NCBI RefSeq assembly: GCF_018403245.1
Contig: NZ_BOSH01000010.1
Coordinates: forward strand, 155,393-219,392
Direction: 5' to 3'
Source of the DNA: Paenibacillus sp. J2TS4
GTDB lineage: Bacteria; Bacillota; Bacilli; Paenibacillales; NBRC-103111
DNA length: 64,000 nt
The position numbers and the translations under genes were made by a program. Below, piece by piece: positions 43,697-53,164 of the stretch; within the stretch, counting starts at the first letter, position 1; each line of letters starts with the position of its first letter. The notes under the pieces were generated by a model that was not told where the DNA came from, made no database searches, and worked only from the letters and a program-made list of their open reading frames with translations.

Positions 43697-45943
43697 TTAC
43701 TTCGGTTCCACGATAAATTCGGAATACGTAATATGAGTGCTTTCTTCATATCCTACCGTAAGAACAATGACCTGTCGTTCCCCCGTTTGCTCGAAAGGAG
43801 TAAAGTTGAACTGTACGGTATGGAGTAGCGGGTCATAAATAAAGGTATTAATCTCTACTTCCTCGTAATTCCACCCGTTTTCATCCGCACGGAATTTGTC
43901 TATAACGACGCTGTGGATTTCGGGGGCATATTTCTCATTGCCATAAACAATCCAATCAGGCTCTCCGAACAACTGAAACACCATTTTGCCGTTCGTGCTC
44001 GTTACACTTTTAATATTGTCGCGTCCGAACTGAATTGTTTTCCGAACACTCACTTTTGAATCGGAGACCGACCGGGCCACTACGTCCACTTCTTCAATCC
44101 ATGTATACCAACCCGAATGAAGCTCGCCGGTTTCCGCATCGATCGTCAGCGGATAAGGTCTGGGATTGCCGTCATAATCCCAGGAATCCCGTTCTCCTTG
44201 AAATTCCAGGCTCCAGACGACTTGTTCCCCGTCCAATAGATTGTTGTCCTCATCGTATACAGCCGCCTTCAATATGATCGGCTCCGGTTCAATTACTCCA
44301 TCTTGCGTATACTGGGGCTCGAAATCGTTATATTTAATAACGTCCGGCGCAGAGATAACAATATGGTCGACCATTCGGTCAATCGACGCCTGCTGAAGTT
44401 CGAAATTCAGTTGAACAGGCTTATCCTTGACTACGGTCACCGTATCCGATAACGCTGGCAAATATCCGTCCTTTGTAACCGTCAGCGTATAAGTCCCTTC
44501 CGGTAACTGGTTAAAAACGTACTTTCCGTACTGGTCGGTCTTGGTCGAGTAAACCGTATCGGTTACCGTTACAACGGCATTGACGATCGGAGCTTTCGAC
44601 ACATCATACACGCTGCCGTATACAGATTGCTTCTCTATCGGCTTCGGTTTATTCACAAAACCGCCGGGGGATACAGTAATTTGATAGATGGAGTCTTTCC
44701 CGGCGCCTTCAACTACGGCAGGCCGTTTGTTAAAGGAAGACCCTCTGGCCCCTTCCCCGATGACCGCTTTTTCTACACTGCCTTCGCCAGAAATGTAAGC
44801 GATGGTTTCCAGTATTAAACTTGCGATTTTGGTTTCGTTTCCGGACAGTTCGATATGAACCCGATCTGCCTGCACCACAACCTCGTCGAACATGCCGGCA
44901 AGCACAATTCTGCTTTCCTCCGGAAGCTCAGAGGAGATGACTAAGCGGCGCAATCCGGTTTCGGCCTGCTCGATTTTGGCCTCGGACATAAGGATAACTT
45001 CTTCCGCTGTCGTGCTGCCTTTGGCCACCAAACGAACGATTCCTTCTTTTTTATCCACAATTATTGTCGTAAACGTACTGTTTTCCAAATGAACGGAGTT
45101 CTCCCCGCCGCCGTTAACGATCGTTTGCCCTTTTACCGTTACGTTATGAGCAAAAACGTCCCCTTCCCCGATTTTCGCATCGAGCAGCAGATCGCCTTCT
45201 ATCGTTACATTCTGCAAGGTTGCTCCGGGAGCGGCAATCGTCACATTTCCCGTTATGACCTCGATGCCTTCCGCAGGACCGTAAGAACCTTCACGATCGT
45301 ATACACGATCGGCTTTCGCCGCTTTTATTTCGAGGGTTCGTTGAAGAACTACGACGGTTTCGGCACGTGTTATCCTCTGTTCCGGACGAAATGTCCCATC
45401 TTCGTAGCCGTTCATAATTCCGCTGGAAACAACAGATACTACAGCCTCGCGACCCCAATTTGCGATTGATTCCTCGTCTTTAAATTGGCTTAATCCGTTT
45501 GGCGAAGCTTGTGATGCCTGCACCGGCAAAATACGTTCGATTATGACTGCGGCTTCCTGACGGCTTATCGGCGTATCCGGACGAATGGTATTATCATCAT
45601 AACCCGTAGCATATCCGGCGTATACTGCCTTGCTTACCTCGCCATGAACCCAATCCAGCGGGCTGATATCGCTGAAAGATATAGATGCCTTATCGCGAAA
45701 ATGGAATGAACGGTTTACGAGCGCCATAAATTCGCCTCTCGTTATTTCCTGCTCCGGTTTAAATGAACCGTCCGCATAGCCGTCTATGTAGCCTTGGTTC
45801 ATCCATTCCGTAATTTGTTTGCCGGCCCAATGTCCCTCCACATCGGAAAATTGGCTGGCAAAAGCGTTCCCGAAAGGCATGATTACCAGGAGGGTGATCA
45901 TAAAGAGAACCAATTTTTTCGCCAAACTATGATAACTTCCCAT
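43697..45943 (-). CDS. S-layer homology domain surface protein with carboxypeptidase-regulatory-like domain
   Basis: A 748-residue secreted protein. It has a signal peptide (~1-29), three SLH domains (~30-75, 90-135, 150-205) with motifs such as FSDVEGHWAGKQITEWMNQGYIDGY, and a repetitive beta-helix-like stretch (~220-385). A CarboxypepD_reg-like fold follows (~430-510, with NQLPEGTYTLTVTKDGY), then a C-terminal Ig-like region. SLH domains anchor to pyruvylated secondary wall polymer. No catalytic domain is seen, so a structural or adhesive role is likely. Confidence 0.87.
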   Translation of the reverse strand: MGSYHSLAKKLVLFMITLLVIMPFGNAFASQFSDVEGHWAGKQITEWMNQGYIDGYADGSFKPEQEITRGEFMALVNRSFHFRDKASISFSDISPLDWVHGEVSKAVYAGYATGYDDNTIRPDTPISRQEAAVIIERILPVQASQASPNGLSQFKDEESIANWGREAVVSVVSSGIMNGYEDGTFRPEQRITRAETVVVLQRTLEIKAAKADRVYDREGSYGPAEGIEVITGNVTIAAPGATLQNVTIEGDLLLDAKIGEGDVFAHNVTVKGQTIVNGGGENSVHLENSTFTTIIVDKKEGIVRLVAKGSTTAEEVILMSEAKIEQAETGLRRLVISSELPEESRIVLAGMFDEVVVQADRVHIELSGNETKIASLILETIAYISGEGSVEKAVIGEGARGSSFNKRPAVVEGAGKDSIYQITVSPGGFVNKPKPIEKQSVYGSVYDVSKAPIVNAVVTVTDTVYSTKTDQYGKYVFNQLPEGTYTLTVTKDGYLPALSDTVTVVKDKPVQLNFELQQASIDRMVDHIVISAPDVIKYNDFEPQYTQDGVIEPEPIILKAAVYDEDNNLLDGEQVVWSLEFQGERDSWDYDGNPRPYPLTIDAETGELHSGWYTWIEEVDVVARSVSDSKVSVRKTIQFGRDNIKSVTSTNGKMVFQLFGEPDWIVYGNEKYAPEIHSVVIDKFRADENGWNYEEVEINTFIYDPLLHTVQFNFTPFEQTGERQVIVLTVGYEESTHITYSEFIVEPK

Positions 45944-46187
45944 GTTGTTACCTCTCCTTCTCTATCTATTTAAAATCGAGGCTATTCCCCCTCTTTTTTT
46001 ATCGGTTTGCCATCCGCGAACTATTATATAAATTTTACATCAGTATGCTTAATCCCATCATTTGCAGCACCATCCTGCGCTTCAACAATGCCCGTTACCG
46101 CCGGTATTCTAAAAATGCTAAATAAAGCGAATAATTGTAAATCGTTGCTCTATTATGCTTTACGCGCTTTACCGGGCCCACGCGCAC

Positions 46188-46211
46188 AAAAAAACCGCCA
46201 AATGGCGGTTT
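46188..46211 (-). terminator. Terminator following the tRNA-Gly-like gene
   Basis: On the minus strand AAACCGCCATTTGGCGGTTT runs into TTTTT. It begins 17 bp after the 3' end of the tRNA-like sequence at 46228, implying that the locus is or was transcribed leftward. The rest of 45944-46187 holds only the SLH gene leader. Confidence 0.85.
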
Positions 46212-46227
46212 AGCTATTAATTATGAA

Positions 46228-46297
46228 AGCGGGTGATGGGAATCGAACCACGCTACCAGCTTGGAAGGTTGGAGTTCTATCATTGAACTACACCCGC
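46228..46297 (-). tRNA. tRNA-Gly(TCC)-like gene with several defects
   Basis: 70 nt on the minus strand, nearly identical to the intact tRNA-Gly(TCC) at 62215-62285. Differences: one G is missing from the T-stem (GTGG instead of GTGGG before TTCGATT); the D-loop GG pair is changed to GA; the anticodon stem has A instead of G, giving an A-C mismatch; no CCA is encoded. The acceptor stem and TCC anticodon are intact. Either a pseudo-tRNA or a specialised tRNA. It is isolated from the tRNA cluster. Confidence 0.75.
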
Positions 46298-46511
46298 AAG
46301 GCTGCTTATTTTACTTTCGTTACAAATCAGGCCTGAAAAAATGTTCGGTCGGAATTATTTGGATATAAGATTTCTTTGGAAACCGACAAGATTCATGCAC
46401 CTACTGTACCCACTACAACTCGAATCATGTGTGTCATTATAATACATGTGGAAACGAAGTCAAAAAAAGTGCTGCTGAAACCGATGAAAAAACGTTACGA
46501 CTTTCATTCAG

Positions 46512-47750
46512 CTAGGCAACCTGACGTTTCTTGAATCCTTGGTAAGCGAAAGGCAGCAGCATAACAATAACGATTACCGCCACACCAACCATAACCTTGT
46601 ACTCCGGAATCAGCTGCCCCAAAATATGGAACACTTCGTATCCGGTTACTCTTTTAAAACTATCAATCATATTACTCGGCAGCAGATGCATCATATGATT
46701 AAACAAGCGGCTGCTTTTGCTAGCCGGGATAAACATCGGACCGATAAGGAAAATTCCGATTGTAACAATAACTGGAAAGGAACTACTCATCCGGCTGGAC
46801 AGCCATAGCGTAACCGCTCCCACAAGCAGACAGGCCAGACTGCCAATTAAGACCACCCATAAATACGTTTGAAAAACAGTGTATGGAACAGGAGCCAAAA
46901 GATCGATCATCTGCACACTGGCACTCCCGCCGTCGAATCCATAGATTCCCAGTAGCAGGAGTGTATAGGTCGTCAACGCTAAAACAAGTAGTCCCAAGGA
47001 CACTATGAAACTGGCTTTCAATTTGGCGGCAATAACCTTGTTGCGACCATAGCGAGAGGATAGAATGATGGAATCAGCCCCACTCTGGTATTCACCAGCG
47101 AACACGGGAGCGAGACAGATCGCGATGACGAAAGCGCTGATTAAAAAGATACTCCGTAGATTCTGAAACACCTTTTCCCAACCGGTAACATAGTCCATTT
47201 GGAAAGGAACAGGAATGCTCTCATTCATCTTTATAAAGAAGGATTTATCTTCCATCGAATAGTTTCCATAGGAATAATCGAAATTCAAATATCCGTTAAC
47301 CTTCTCCATCCGCTTCCGGTAAAAATCTTTTGCGTCATTTGGGCTCAATTTGTCGATAATATAATGATCGTACTCCCTCACAGGAGAAAAAGCAAAACGA
47401 ATCAAAGTATCAATCTGTTCATCCTTTACTGCATATTTTGCATAGGCCTCATTGGTAATCTCTCCTTTTTTATTAAGATTTTTCGGATCATGCCATGTTT
47501 TATTATACCTTTCAACCGCATCTGCTACTTTTTCCACAGTTAAAGGGCCGGCAAGTTGACGGTTGTACTCCTTTCGCAATTGGATAGCTGCTATTCCAGA
47601 TAAATCCTTGCCGTCCCCACCTGTTATTGACGCATCCGTAACCATCACACTTGTCAAGAATATGGCCGCTAATACCAAAATCGCAATCCCTGCATAAAAC
47701 GATTTCCTTCTCATTATTTTTCTCAACTCAAACCGAGTCAGAATATCCAT
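46512..47750 (-). CDS. ABC-2 family transporter permease
   Basis: A 412-residue membrane protein. One helix (~17-38) is followed by a ~150-residue non-membrane segment (~40-190) and then five helices (~195-405). This is the usual layout of a bacterial ABC-2/DUF-type permease. It is the last gene of an operon led by a sigma factor gene, with the ATPase gene 32 bp upstream. Substrate and direction of transport are unknown; export of a peptide or lipid is most likely. RBS GGGGGC precedes the ATG. Confidence 0.82.
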   Translation of the reverse strand: MDILTRFELRKIMRRKSFYAGIAILVLAAIFLTSVMVTDASITGGDGKDLSGIAAIQLRKEYNRQLAGPLTVEKVADAVERYNKTWHDPKNLNKKGEITNEAYAKYAVKDEQIDTLIRFAFSPVREYDHYIIDKLSPNDAKDFYRKRMEKVNGYLNFDYSYGNYSMEDKSFFIKMNESIPVPFQMDYVTGWEKVFQNLRSIFLISAFVIAICLAPVFAGEYQSGADSIILSSRYGRNKVIAAKLKASFIVSLGLLVLALTTYTLLLLGIYGFDGGSASVQMIDLLAPVPYTVFQTYLWVVLIGSLACLLVGAVTLWLSSRMSSSFPVIVTIGIFLIGPMFIPASKSSRLFNHMMHLLPSNMIDSFKRVTGYEVFHILGQLIPEYKVMVGVAVIVIVMLLPFAYQGFKKRQVA

Positions 47751-47782
47751 GAGTCGTGCCCCCTATTTTTCTTCACCAGCCA

Positions 47783-48655
47783 CTACAGCCTGTCATCTTG
47801 AAAATGGTACAGATACAAGTCCTCCAGCGTCGGTGTAACCGATACTGCGTTATTCACAGGCTTTACCGCCGATACGAGGCGTAATTCCACCTGATCCCCT
47901 TCGTGCCGCAAATTGCTCACACAGTAGCGGGCTCTCCACTCCTCCGCCTCTCTGGACGGTACATGACACGCCCATACATAACCTTCCATTGCAGCTGTCA
48001 ACTGCTCCACCGTCCCGGTCATCAACAATCCTCCCTGCTTCATCACCAAAATCTGGTCAGCGATGTACTCCACATCCGAAACGATGTGCGTCGAGAGGAT
48101 AACGATCTTGTCCCGGGCCAGATCGGCGATGAGATTGCGGAAGCGCACCCGCTCCTTGGGATCCAGCCCCGCCGTCGGCTCGTCCAACACTAGCACCCGG
48201 GGATCGTTCAGAATGGCCTGGGCGATGCCTAGCCGCTGCCTCATCCCCCCGGAGAAGGTGCGGATTTTCTTGCGGGCCACCTCGGACAAGGCCACCGTCC
48301 GCAGCACTTCCCTAGCCTTGACCTTCGCCGCTGACAGGGTCAGCCCCTTCAGAGTTGCCACATACCAGAGAAACTCTTCAGCGGTGAAATCCGGGTAGTA
48401 GCCGAAGTCCTGAGGCAAATAACCCAACAGATCGCGATAGCGTTCTCCCATCCGACCTATTTCCTGGCCATTCATTTCAATCGTCCCCGATGTGGGGTTG
48501 AGAATGCCGCAAACCATCCGCATCAGGGTAGTTTTCCCCGCTCCATTGGCCCCCAGAAGGCCATATACACCGCTGGTCAAGCGAGCCGAAATGTTCTCCA
48601 CCGCTTTTTTTGCGGAAAACTGCTTACTTACCTGGTTTAAGCTCAATTCCAGCAT
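47783..48655 (-). CDS. ABC transporter ATP-binding protein
   Basis: A 290-residue ATPase. Walker A GANGAGKTT (~residues 35-43), signature FSGGMRQRLGIAQ, Walker B VLVLDEPTAGLDP and STHIV (switch His) are all present, with a C-terminal accessory region. It fits the exporter class paired with ABC-2 permeases. The ATG at 48655 has GGAGG 8 bp upstream; the ATG two codons earlier is too close to it. It lies between the membrane-protein gene and the permease gene in the sigma-led operon. Confidence 0.87.
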   Translation of the reverse strand: MLELSLNQVSKQFSAKKAVENISARLTSGVYGLLGANGAGKTTLMRMVCGILNPTSGTIEMNGQEIGRMGERYRDLLGYLPQDFGYYPDFTAEEFLWYVATLKGLTLSAAKVKAREVLRTVALSEVARKKIRTFSGGMRQRLGIAQAILNDPRVLVLDEPTAGLDPKERVRFRNLIADLARDKIVILSTHIVSDVEYIADQILVMKQGGLLMTGTVEQLTAAMEGYVWACHVPSREAEEWRARYCVSNLRHEGDQVELRLVSAVKPVNNAVSVTPTLEDLYLYHFQDDRL

Positions 48656-48694
48656 AAGCATTTCCTCCTCATATTTCCCTTCCTAATCAGAACT

Positions 48695-49486
48695 TCAGAA
48701 AACCGGTCGAGATACCACCTCTATACTTTTGCAAGTCGCCCGCAGCTTGCGTATCTCGACGGCAATCCCTGCTGTCGTAAGGAGCAAAAGTATCAGCCAA
48801 CCTCCCACAGTGGAGTTTTTGTAAAGCTGCAAAGAAGGGGTAAATGCCAGAATCACTTGCACCAGCACAAGAAAACCCCCATAGATCATGCAGTAATACC
48901 CGCAGTTCATCGTTCGCACACGATTCAGCAGCACCAGGCATCCGAGGCAAGTCAGATTGAACGGCACAAGCAGGTAAAGCAGCATGAAGGAGATCTCCTG
49001 CTGAAGCTCTACGCTAAAAAAAGCAGCCAGCAGTACTAGGCATACAATATCCGCCATCCCTAAGAGGCTCATACGAACCATTGTTAGCTTTTCCAATGAA
49101 TATTTAGTACTCAACTCAATCTCTAGCATATTAAAGCTTAAAGAGCGAGTCAGCGTCTGAACCCCCGCCAGAGCCAACAGCGGCGTGGCGATGGAAGCCA
49201 GCATGAGAAGCTGCACGTCCCCCGACCACCTCCCCGCCTGCAGAGCGTTGTGCACGAGCATCCCTATTCCCAGAACAATCAATAATTGCAAGCCCCACAC
49301 CTTCTTGCTGATGAAACGAAGCTGTACAAAATAAAACTGGCGGAAAGACATCCTTCGGCTCCCTTGGGTCTGACGCAAAATATACGCCGCCCCTTCGATA
49401 GTTTCCTTCATCCGCTGCCGGTCAATGGGGGGTGAAAGGTATTCCCTCAGAATATCGGGGACAGGGGCTTTCGGTGGCTTGTTCAT
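48695..49486 (-). CDS. Membrane protein of a sigma-factor operon, possible anti-sigma factor
   Basis: A 263-residue protein. A ~75-residue soluble N-terminus (PDILREYLSPPIDRQRMKETI...) is followed by six hydrophobic helices (~78-95, 103-120, 145-165, 170-190, 205-222, 228-245). It begins inside the end of the sigma factor gene (65-bp overlap), the usual spot for an anti-sigma gene, but no zinc-finger motif is seen. Similar proteins occur in sigma-ABC operons of Bacilli. It could regulate the sigma factor or be part of the transporter. Confidence 0.6.
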   Translation of the reverse strand: MNKPPKAPVPDILREYLSPPIDRQRMKETIEGAAYILRQTQGSRRMSFRQFYFVQLRFISKKVWGLQLLIVLGIGMLVHNALQAGRWSGDVQLLMLASIATPLLALAGVQTLTRSLSFNMLEIELSTKYSLEKLTMVRMSLLGMADIVCLVLLAAFFSVELQQEISFMLLYLLVPFNLTCLGCLVLLNRVRTMNCGYYCMIYGGFLVLVQVILAFTPSLQLYKNSTVGGWLILLLLTTAGIAVEIRKLRATCKSIEVVSRPVF

Positions 49487-50006
49487 GGGCTTCCCTCCTT
49501 TCCCAGTGCTGCTTTAATGCGTTTAAACCACGTTTCACCCGGTATTGCACCATGCAAATATTCACTCCCGTAATTCGGGCAATGTCCCGGAAGGTCAGAT
49601 CCAGACAAAATCGCATGAATATCAGTTCCCGCTGCTCTTCTGGCAAGGTCTGGAGCAACTGATGCACCAGGTGCTCGTTATCCACCCGCTCCTCCATGGA
49701 TGGCCTCTGCTCGGCCGCTCCTCCCGCCTCCTCCCAGGGCAAGGCCCGCCATTTCCCCATATGGTCGCTGCACAAATGACGGGCAATGGTATATAAGTAA
49801 GCGCGGCATTTCCCGGCATCGGTATAGCGCTCGATATGACGGCAAAAGCGATAGAAGGTTTCTTGGGTCAGATCCTTTGCCTCCTCCTGATCCCGAACCC
49901 TCCAGTAGCAATATTTCTGGATACTGGCGTAATGCCGCTCAATCAGCAACGTCAGGTAGTGCGTTTCCCCTTGCTGGATTCGCCTGATCCATGTGGCCTC
50001 TTCCAA
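49422..50006 (-). CDS. ECF-type RNA polymerase sigma factor
   Basis: A 194-residue sigma-70 family protein. Region 2 has EEAKDLTQETFYRFCRHIERYT and CRAYLYTIARHLCSDHM. Region 4 has LPEEQRELIFMRFCLDLTFRDIARITGVNICMVQYRVKRGLNALK. The start is most likely TTG 50006 with GAGGAGGGG upstream; earlier in-frame codons to 50108 lack an RBS. It overlaps the next gene by 65 bp. It heads an operon with a membrane protein and an ABC transporter, so it probably directs a response involving that transporter. Confidence 0.85.
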   Translation of the reverse strand: MEEATWIRRIQQGETHYLTLLIERHYASIQKYCYWRVRDQEEAKDLTQETFYRFCRHIERYTDAGKCRAYLYTIARHLCSDHMGKWRALPWEEAGGAAEQRPSMEERVDNEHLVHQLLQTLPEEQRELIFMRFCLDLTFRDIARITGVNICMVQYRVKRGLNALKQHWERREAHEQATESPCPRYSEGIPFTPH

Positions 50007-50295
50007 CCTGTTCCCCTCCTCTCTACTATGTATAACTTTTTTTCGCTTAAAAAAAGTGAAGTTAAATTGTGACATTTTTGTGAACAAGTGTAGAGACTTA
50101 TGATTCATATGAATCAGCCTGCATATGAGGTGACCCGGAAGCAGCAGTCAACTCCCGCCGCGAATTCAGGACATGGATAAACAGCGCCTGGGCGTTAACG
50201 TGGGGAAGAAAATTACGCCTATCTAGAGGGGAGCAAATCGAGGCATTGGTAAACACGGTTTGCTCAAAAGCGACAAACAACCACAAAAGAATGAA

Positions 50296-50335
50296 AGCCG
50301 GTCAAGAGTAACATCTTGTACCGGCTTTTTTGCAC
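50296..50335 (+). terminator. Rho-independent terminator
   Basis: AAGCCGGT pairs with ACCGGCTT, with inner CAAGA/TCTTG pairing, followed by TTTTTT on the plus strand. No intact plus-strand gene precedes it, so it may be left from a lost gene. The 463-bp gap 50007-50469 otherwise holds only the small frame at 50349. Confidence 0.7.
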
Positions 50336-50348
50336 AACTTACCTTCGT

Positions 50349-50489
50349 ATGCAAATCAGGCTGCCCTTTCAAGTAGAATTGTCTTCTCTTTCCATCAAGT
50401 GTGAGCTGGGCGACTGCCTCTGGTCGATCAACAGCGCGCAGGGGCTGAACAAATTCGAGGAGCTGGTGTTCAAGGGGCTGTGCGGTTGA
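50349..50489 (+). pseudogene. Probable 3' gene remnant (46-codon open frame)
   Basis: The plus-strand frame ends KFEELVFKGLCG and a stop, with a protein-like, GC-rich composition (GDCLWSINSAQGLNKF). It lacks an RBS at its first ATG and overlaps the 3' end of the opposite-strand hydrolase gene by 20 bp. It is likely the C-terminus of a gene truncated by rearrangement. Family not recognised. Confidence 0.35.
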
Positions 50490-51798
50490 CGTTCGCAGCT
50501 TCGCTGCCGTTCATGAAGCGGACGATCCCGTCAAGCATGCATGGTTCCACGGAAGGGTCGAACGGAGCGGCCATGCCGAAATACTTCGTCGATTCGTCCG
50601 CTTCGTAGCCTCCTTCGTCGATTTGCTGCGCGGTCGGAACGTAGCCGATCATGCCGTTACTGTAAGCGATCGGGAGCGTGCCGGAAGAGGACGTCTTCTT
50701 GACGAACAATCCGTACTCCACCACGATTTCCGCGTTCATCGCCAGCAGAGATAGCCCTTTGGCCAGTTGGACGTACGTTAGCTCAAGCGGCAACTCGGGG
50801 GCGAGCCGTTCGGGATTGTCGAGCAGCATCCGGCTCCATTGGCCGATTATTTCTTCTCTGCTTTTCAGCTTGTTTAGCTCGGAGCGGCTCGGCAGTTTGC
50901 TGAGCGGAAGCGGCAGCGTCTCGCTGCGTACCTGCAAGGGGAGCGGGCTGAGCGGCTTCATCGGCTGCTCCGTGACAGACAGTACCGCTTCGGCCAATTT
51001 GGCGGCAAACGAGCACACGTCCCGATCCGACCCGAAATAAAAATTTCCGTCCCTGATCAAGTTCGGTCCCACGTCCCCGCAGCACCCTTGCAAGTAGACG
51101 GCAACGGTTTGTCCGCCAGACGCCTGCTCCAACTGCTCCATCGCCACGCCGGGAAATTCCGGGGAGATGAGGTTGTCGGACGTAATGGTCGGATGGCAGG
51201 CATAATGCACCCACAGCGCCTTTACTTCATCATCCGCATTGCAGAAACGGATGACGGTCAGCTCTGGGTCGTTCGGCCCCGATTCGTTCGGAGCGATGAC
51301 GATTTTGTCGCCCTTCCGTTTTCGGCGGTTTATATTCAGGCGGTGCTCCGCCTGACCGCGTTCGATGACGACCGGCTCCAGCCGGGTCAGCGCCTGACTG
51401 ACTCCGTCCATCAGCTTCTGTTCAAGAAACTCGATATAGCCTTTATCCATGACGCCGAGCAAGGGTGCGAAGCGTTCGCTTGTTTGTGGTCCGGAATGGG
51501 TATGGGTGCCGTGCAAAATAATGGCGTCGCCGGGCAAACCGAAGCGCTCGCTTAGCTTAAGCTTCAGCGCAGCCGTCACATCCGAGCCCCACCACAGCAA
51601 GTCGGCGGACACGAGCAAGGCCGAGAAAGCTCGGCCGTCGTCATCGCGGGATTGAAAAAGTAACACTTTGGCATATAGCGGATGGGAGATACCCTGGAAG
51701 GCGCCTTTGTTTTTTCGGCTGGCGAATCCCGCCAGGGGAATCGGACTTGCCGGCGTGATGTCCATTTTGGCCGTGCCGAGAAGCAACGTCGTGTTCAT
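50470..51798 (-). CDS. Neutral/alkaline ceramidase-family hydrolase, cytoplasmic short form
   Basis: A 442-residue protein matching the catalytic N-terminal domain of neutral/alkaline non-lysosomal ceramidase: GTAKMDITPASPIPLAGF at the start, the zinc-site HGTHTHSGPQT, and WVHYACHPTI. Secreted ceramidases are ~650-750 residues with a signal peptide and an Ig-like C-terminal domain; both are absent here. It probably hydrolyses an amide or ester of a small polar compound inside the cell rather than ceramide. The ATG at 51798 overlaps the upstream gene stop (ATGA), with RBS AAGGAG. Confidence 0.83.
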   Translation of the reverse strand: MNTTLLLGTAKMDITPASPIPLAGFASRKNKGAFQGISHPLYAKVLLFQSRDDDGRAFSALLVSADLLWWGSDVTAALKLKLSERFGLPGDAIILHGTHTHSGPQTSERFAPLLGVMDKGYIEFLEQKLMDGVSQALTRLEPVVIERGQAEHRLNINRRKRKGDKIVIAPNESGPNDPELTVIRFCNADDEVKALWVHYACHPTITSDNLISPEFPGVAMEQLEQASGGQTVAVYLQGCCGDVGPNLIRDGNFYFGSDRDVCSFAAKLAEAVLSVTEQPMKPLSPLPLQVRSETLPLPLSKLPSRSELNKLKSREEIIGQWSRMLLDNPERLAPELPLELTYVQLAKGLSLLAMNAEIVVEYGLFVKKTSSSGTLPIAYSNGMIGYVPTAQQIDEGGYEADESTKYFGMAAPFDPSVEPCMLDGIVRFMNGSEAANVNRTAP

Positions 51799-53126
51799 TG
51801 TATAAACTCCTTGTCTTTGACCTGATCGTAAAAATGCCGCCACCAATCCGGGTCTTCGCTTACGTAAGCCGGCCGGTTGTCGGCCAATTTCCGATAAGCC
51901 TGTTTGGCCAGTTCAAGCGTTTCCTGCACGCCGCCGAGCTGGGAGACGATCCACTTTTTCCCAATATGCGCATGCAGCACTTCATCCGCCCAGTCATAAT
52001 CGTGGAACGTTGCCGCCAGACCGTAGCCGCTCTGCTTCGCGATTTCCCATTCGTACTTCTTCCCTTTGTCTCCGGGCATCAAGCCGAATTCGATGTCGTA
52101 CAGGATGGCGTGTCGTTCTTCCGGCGTAAGCAGCGTATTCAACTCCAGCGAGAAGTTGACGCGGATCGGCAGTTCGGTCCAGTCGACCCCGTTCTTCATG
52201 AAGGCCACTTCGCCCATCATCGAATGGCGCGCTTCGTCCCAAATTTGCCTGCCCATATCCTTGTAGTACTCCCACGGCTTATCTTGCGTCTGCGCCACGA
52301 TCGAGCACTGCATTTCCGGTACGTCGATCTCGCGCAGCCGTTTGTAGAACAGCGCCCATACCCTTTCCTTAGGGTCGCGCTCGCGATCGAGATAAAGCTC
52401 ATCCGCGGTCAGCACGCTATTGTACAGATCGGTGAAGCGTTCGTCCCGTCTGGGCGTCAATTCGAGTTTGAGCGGTGCAGCCGCCCGAGGTGGGGGAAGC
52501 TCGGCATTCTTCGAAGCGGCGGACTCGTTGCCCAGAATGCCGCAGGCATGACACAAATAGGCCGATATATGTTCCGTCCACGCCTTTTGCTCTTCCTGCC
52601 GCTCCTTCGTCTGAACGTGCGTTGCAAGAGCCTCTTGCAACCATTGTGCCATTTCCGCCTCTTCGATTGCCATCAATTTGAGCGTCCGGCAGGTCGGCTG
52701 GTCGACCAGCGGGTTAGTCAACCGTTTATGCGCGGCGTACGCTTCGGACAACGCGGCGCGAATGAGCGCCAATCCCGTCAACAGTTCTACGGTAGTGTCC
52801 GCATTCAGCGCTTCGTCCATGAGCCGCTCCAGCTTGTCATCGGGAGCTTGATCCAGATGCAGCGGAGGCTTGCGCATTTCCGACACCCTCTTGCGCAAAG
52901 CGGCGATGTGTTCAGCGTCCAGCCAAATATGCAGGCTCATCGCCCCTTTGACTTCCCATTCCGGGGTGCGGTTCATGTGCCAGATCATCGTATGGTACAA
53001 TCTTTTTTTGACATAATGGATGCGTTTCAGCATCGTGACGTTTTCGTCGACCGAAAGGCCTTGTACGGCAGCCTCGTCCACTGAACAAAGACCGGCCAAG
53101 TTCGGAATGCGTTTATTTTCTTGCAT
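51795..53126 (-). CDS. Ferritin-like-fold protein, possible di-iron oxidase
   Basis: A 443-residue soluble, helix-rich protein. Two Glu-x-x-His motifs typical of di-iron four-helix bundles are visible: DEARHSMMGE (~310) and DEVLHAH (~395). An upstream EEAEMAQ helix (~155) could supply further ligands. The pattern resembles DUF455/ferritin-like oxygenases, but I cannot name the family securely. It is coupled to the ceramidase-type gene by a 4-bp overlap and starts with RBS GAGGAGG. A di-iron oxidation step on the same substrate is inferred. Confidence 0.55.
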   Translation of the reverse strand: MQENKRIPNLAGLCSVDEAAVQGLSVDENVTMLKRIHYVKKRLYHTMIWHMNRTPEWEVKGAMSLHIWLDAEHIAALRKRVSEMRKPPLHLDQAPDDKLERLMDEALNADTTVELLTGLALIRAALSEAYAAHKRLTNPLVDQPTCRTLKLMAIEEAEMAQWLQEALATHVQTKERQEEQKAWTEHISAYLCHACGILGNESAASKNAELPPPRAAAPLKLELTPRRDERFTDLYNSVLTADELYLDRERDPKERVWALFYKRLREIDVPEMQCSIVAQTQDKPWEYYKDMGRQIWDEARHSMMGEVAFMKNGVDWTELPIRVNFSLELNTLLTPEERHAILYDIEFGLMPGDKGKKYEWEIAKQSGYGLAATFHDYDWADEVLHAHIGKKWIVSQLGGVQETLELAKQAYRKLADNRPAYVSEDPDWWRHFYDQVKDKEFIQ

Positions 53127-53164
53127 GATCGTATCCTCCTCTTAATGAACTTCCCGCTGCATTG

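Noticed and set aside
51798..53084. A 428-codon plus-strand open frame opposite the ferritin-like gene
   Set aside because: It is the exact antisense of a gene with good motifs, RBS and coupled overlaps; the product is Arg/Phe/Val-rich with no domain. Long antisense frames are expected in GC-rich coding DNA.
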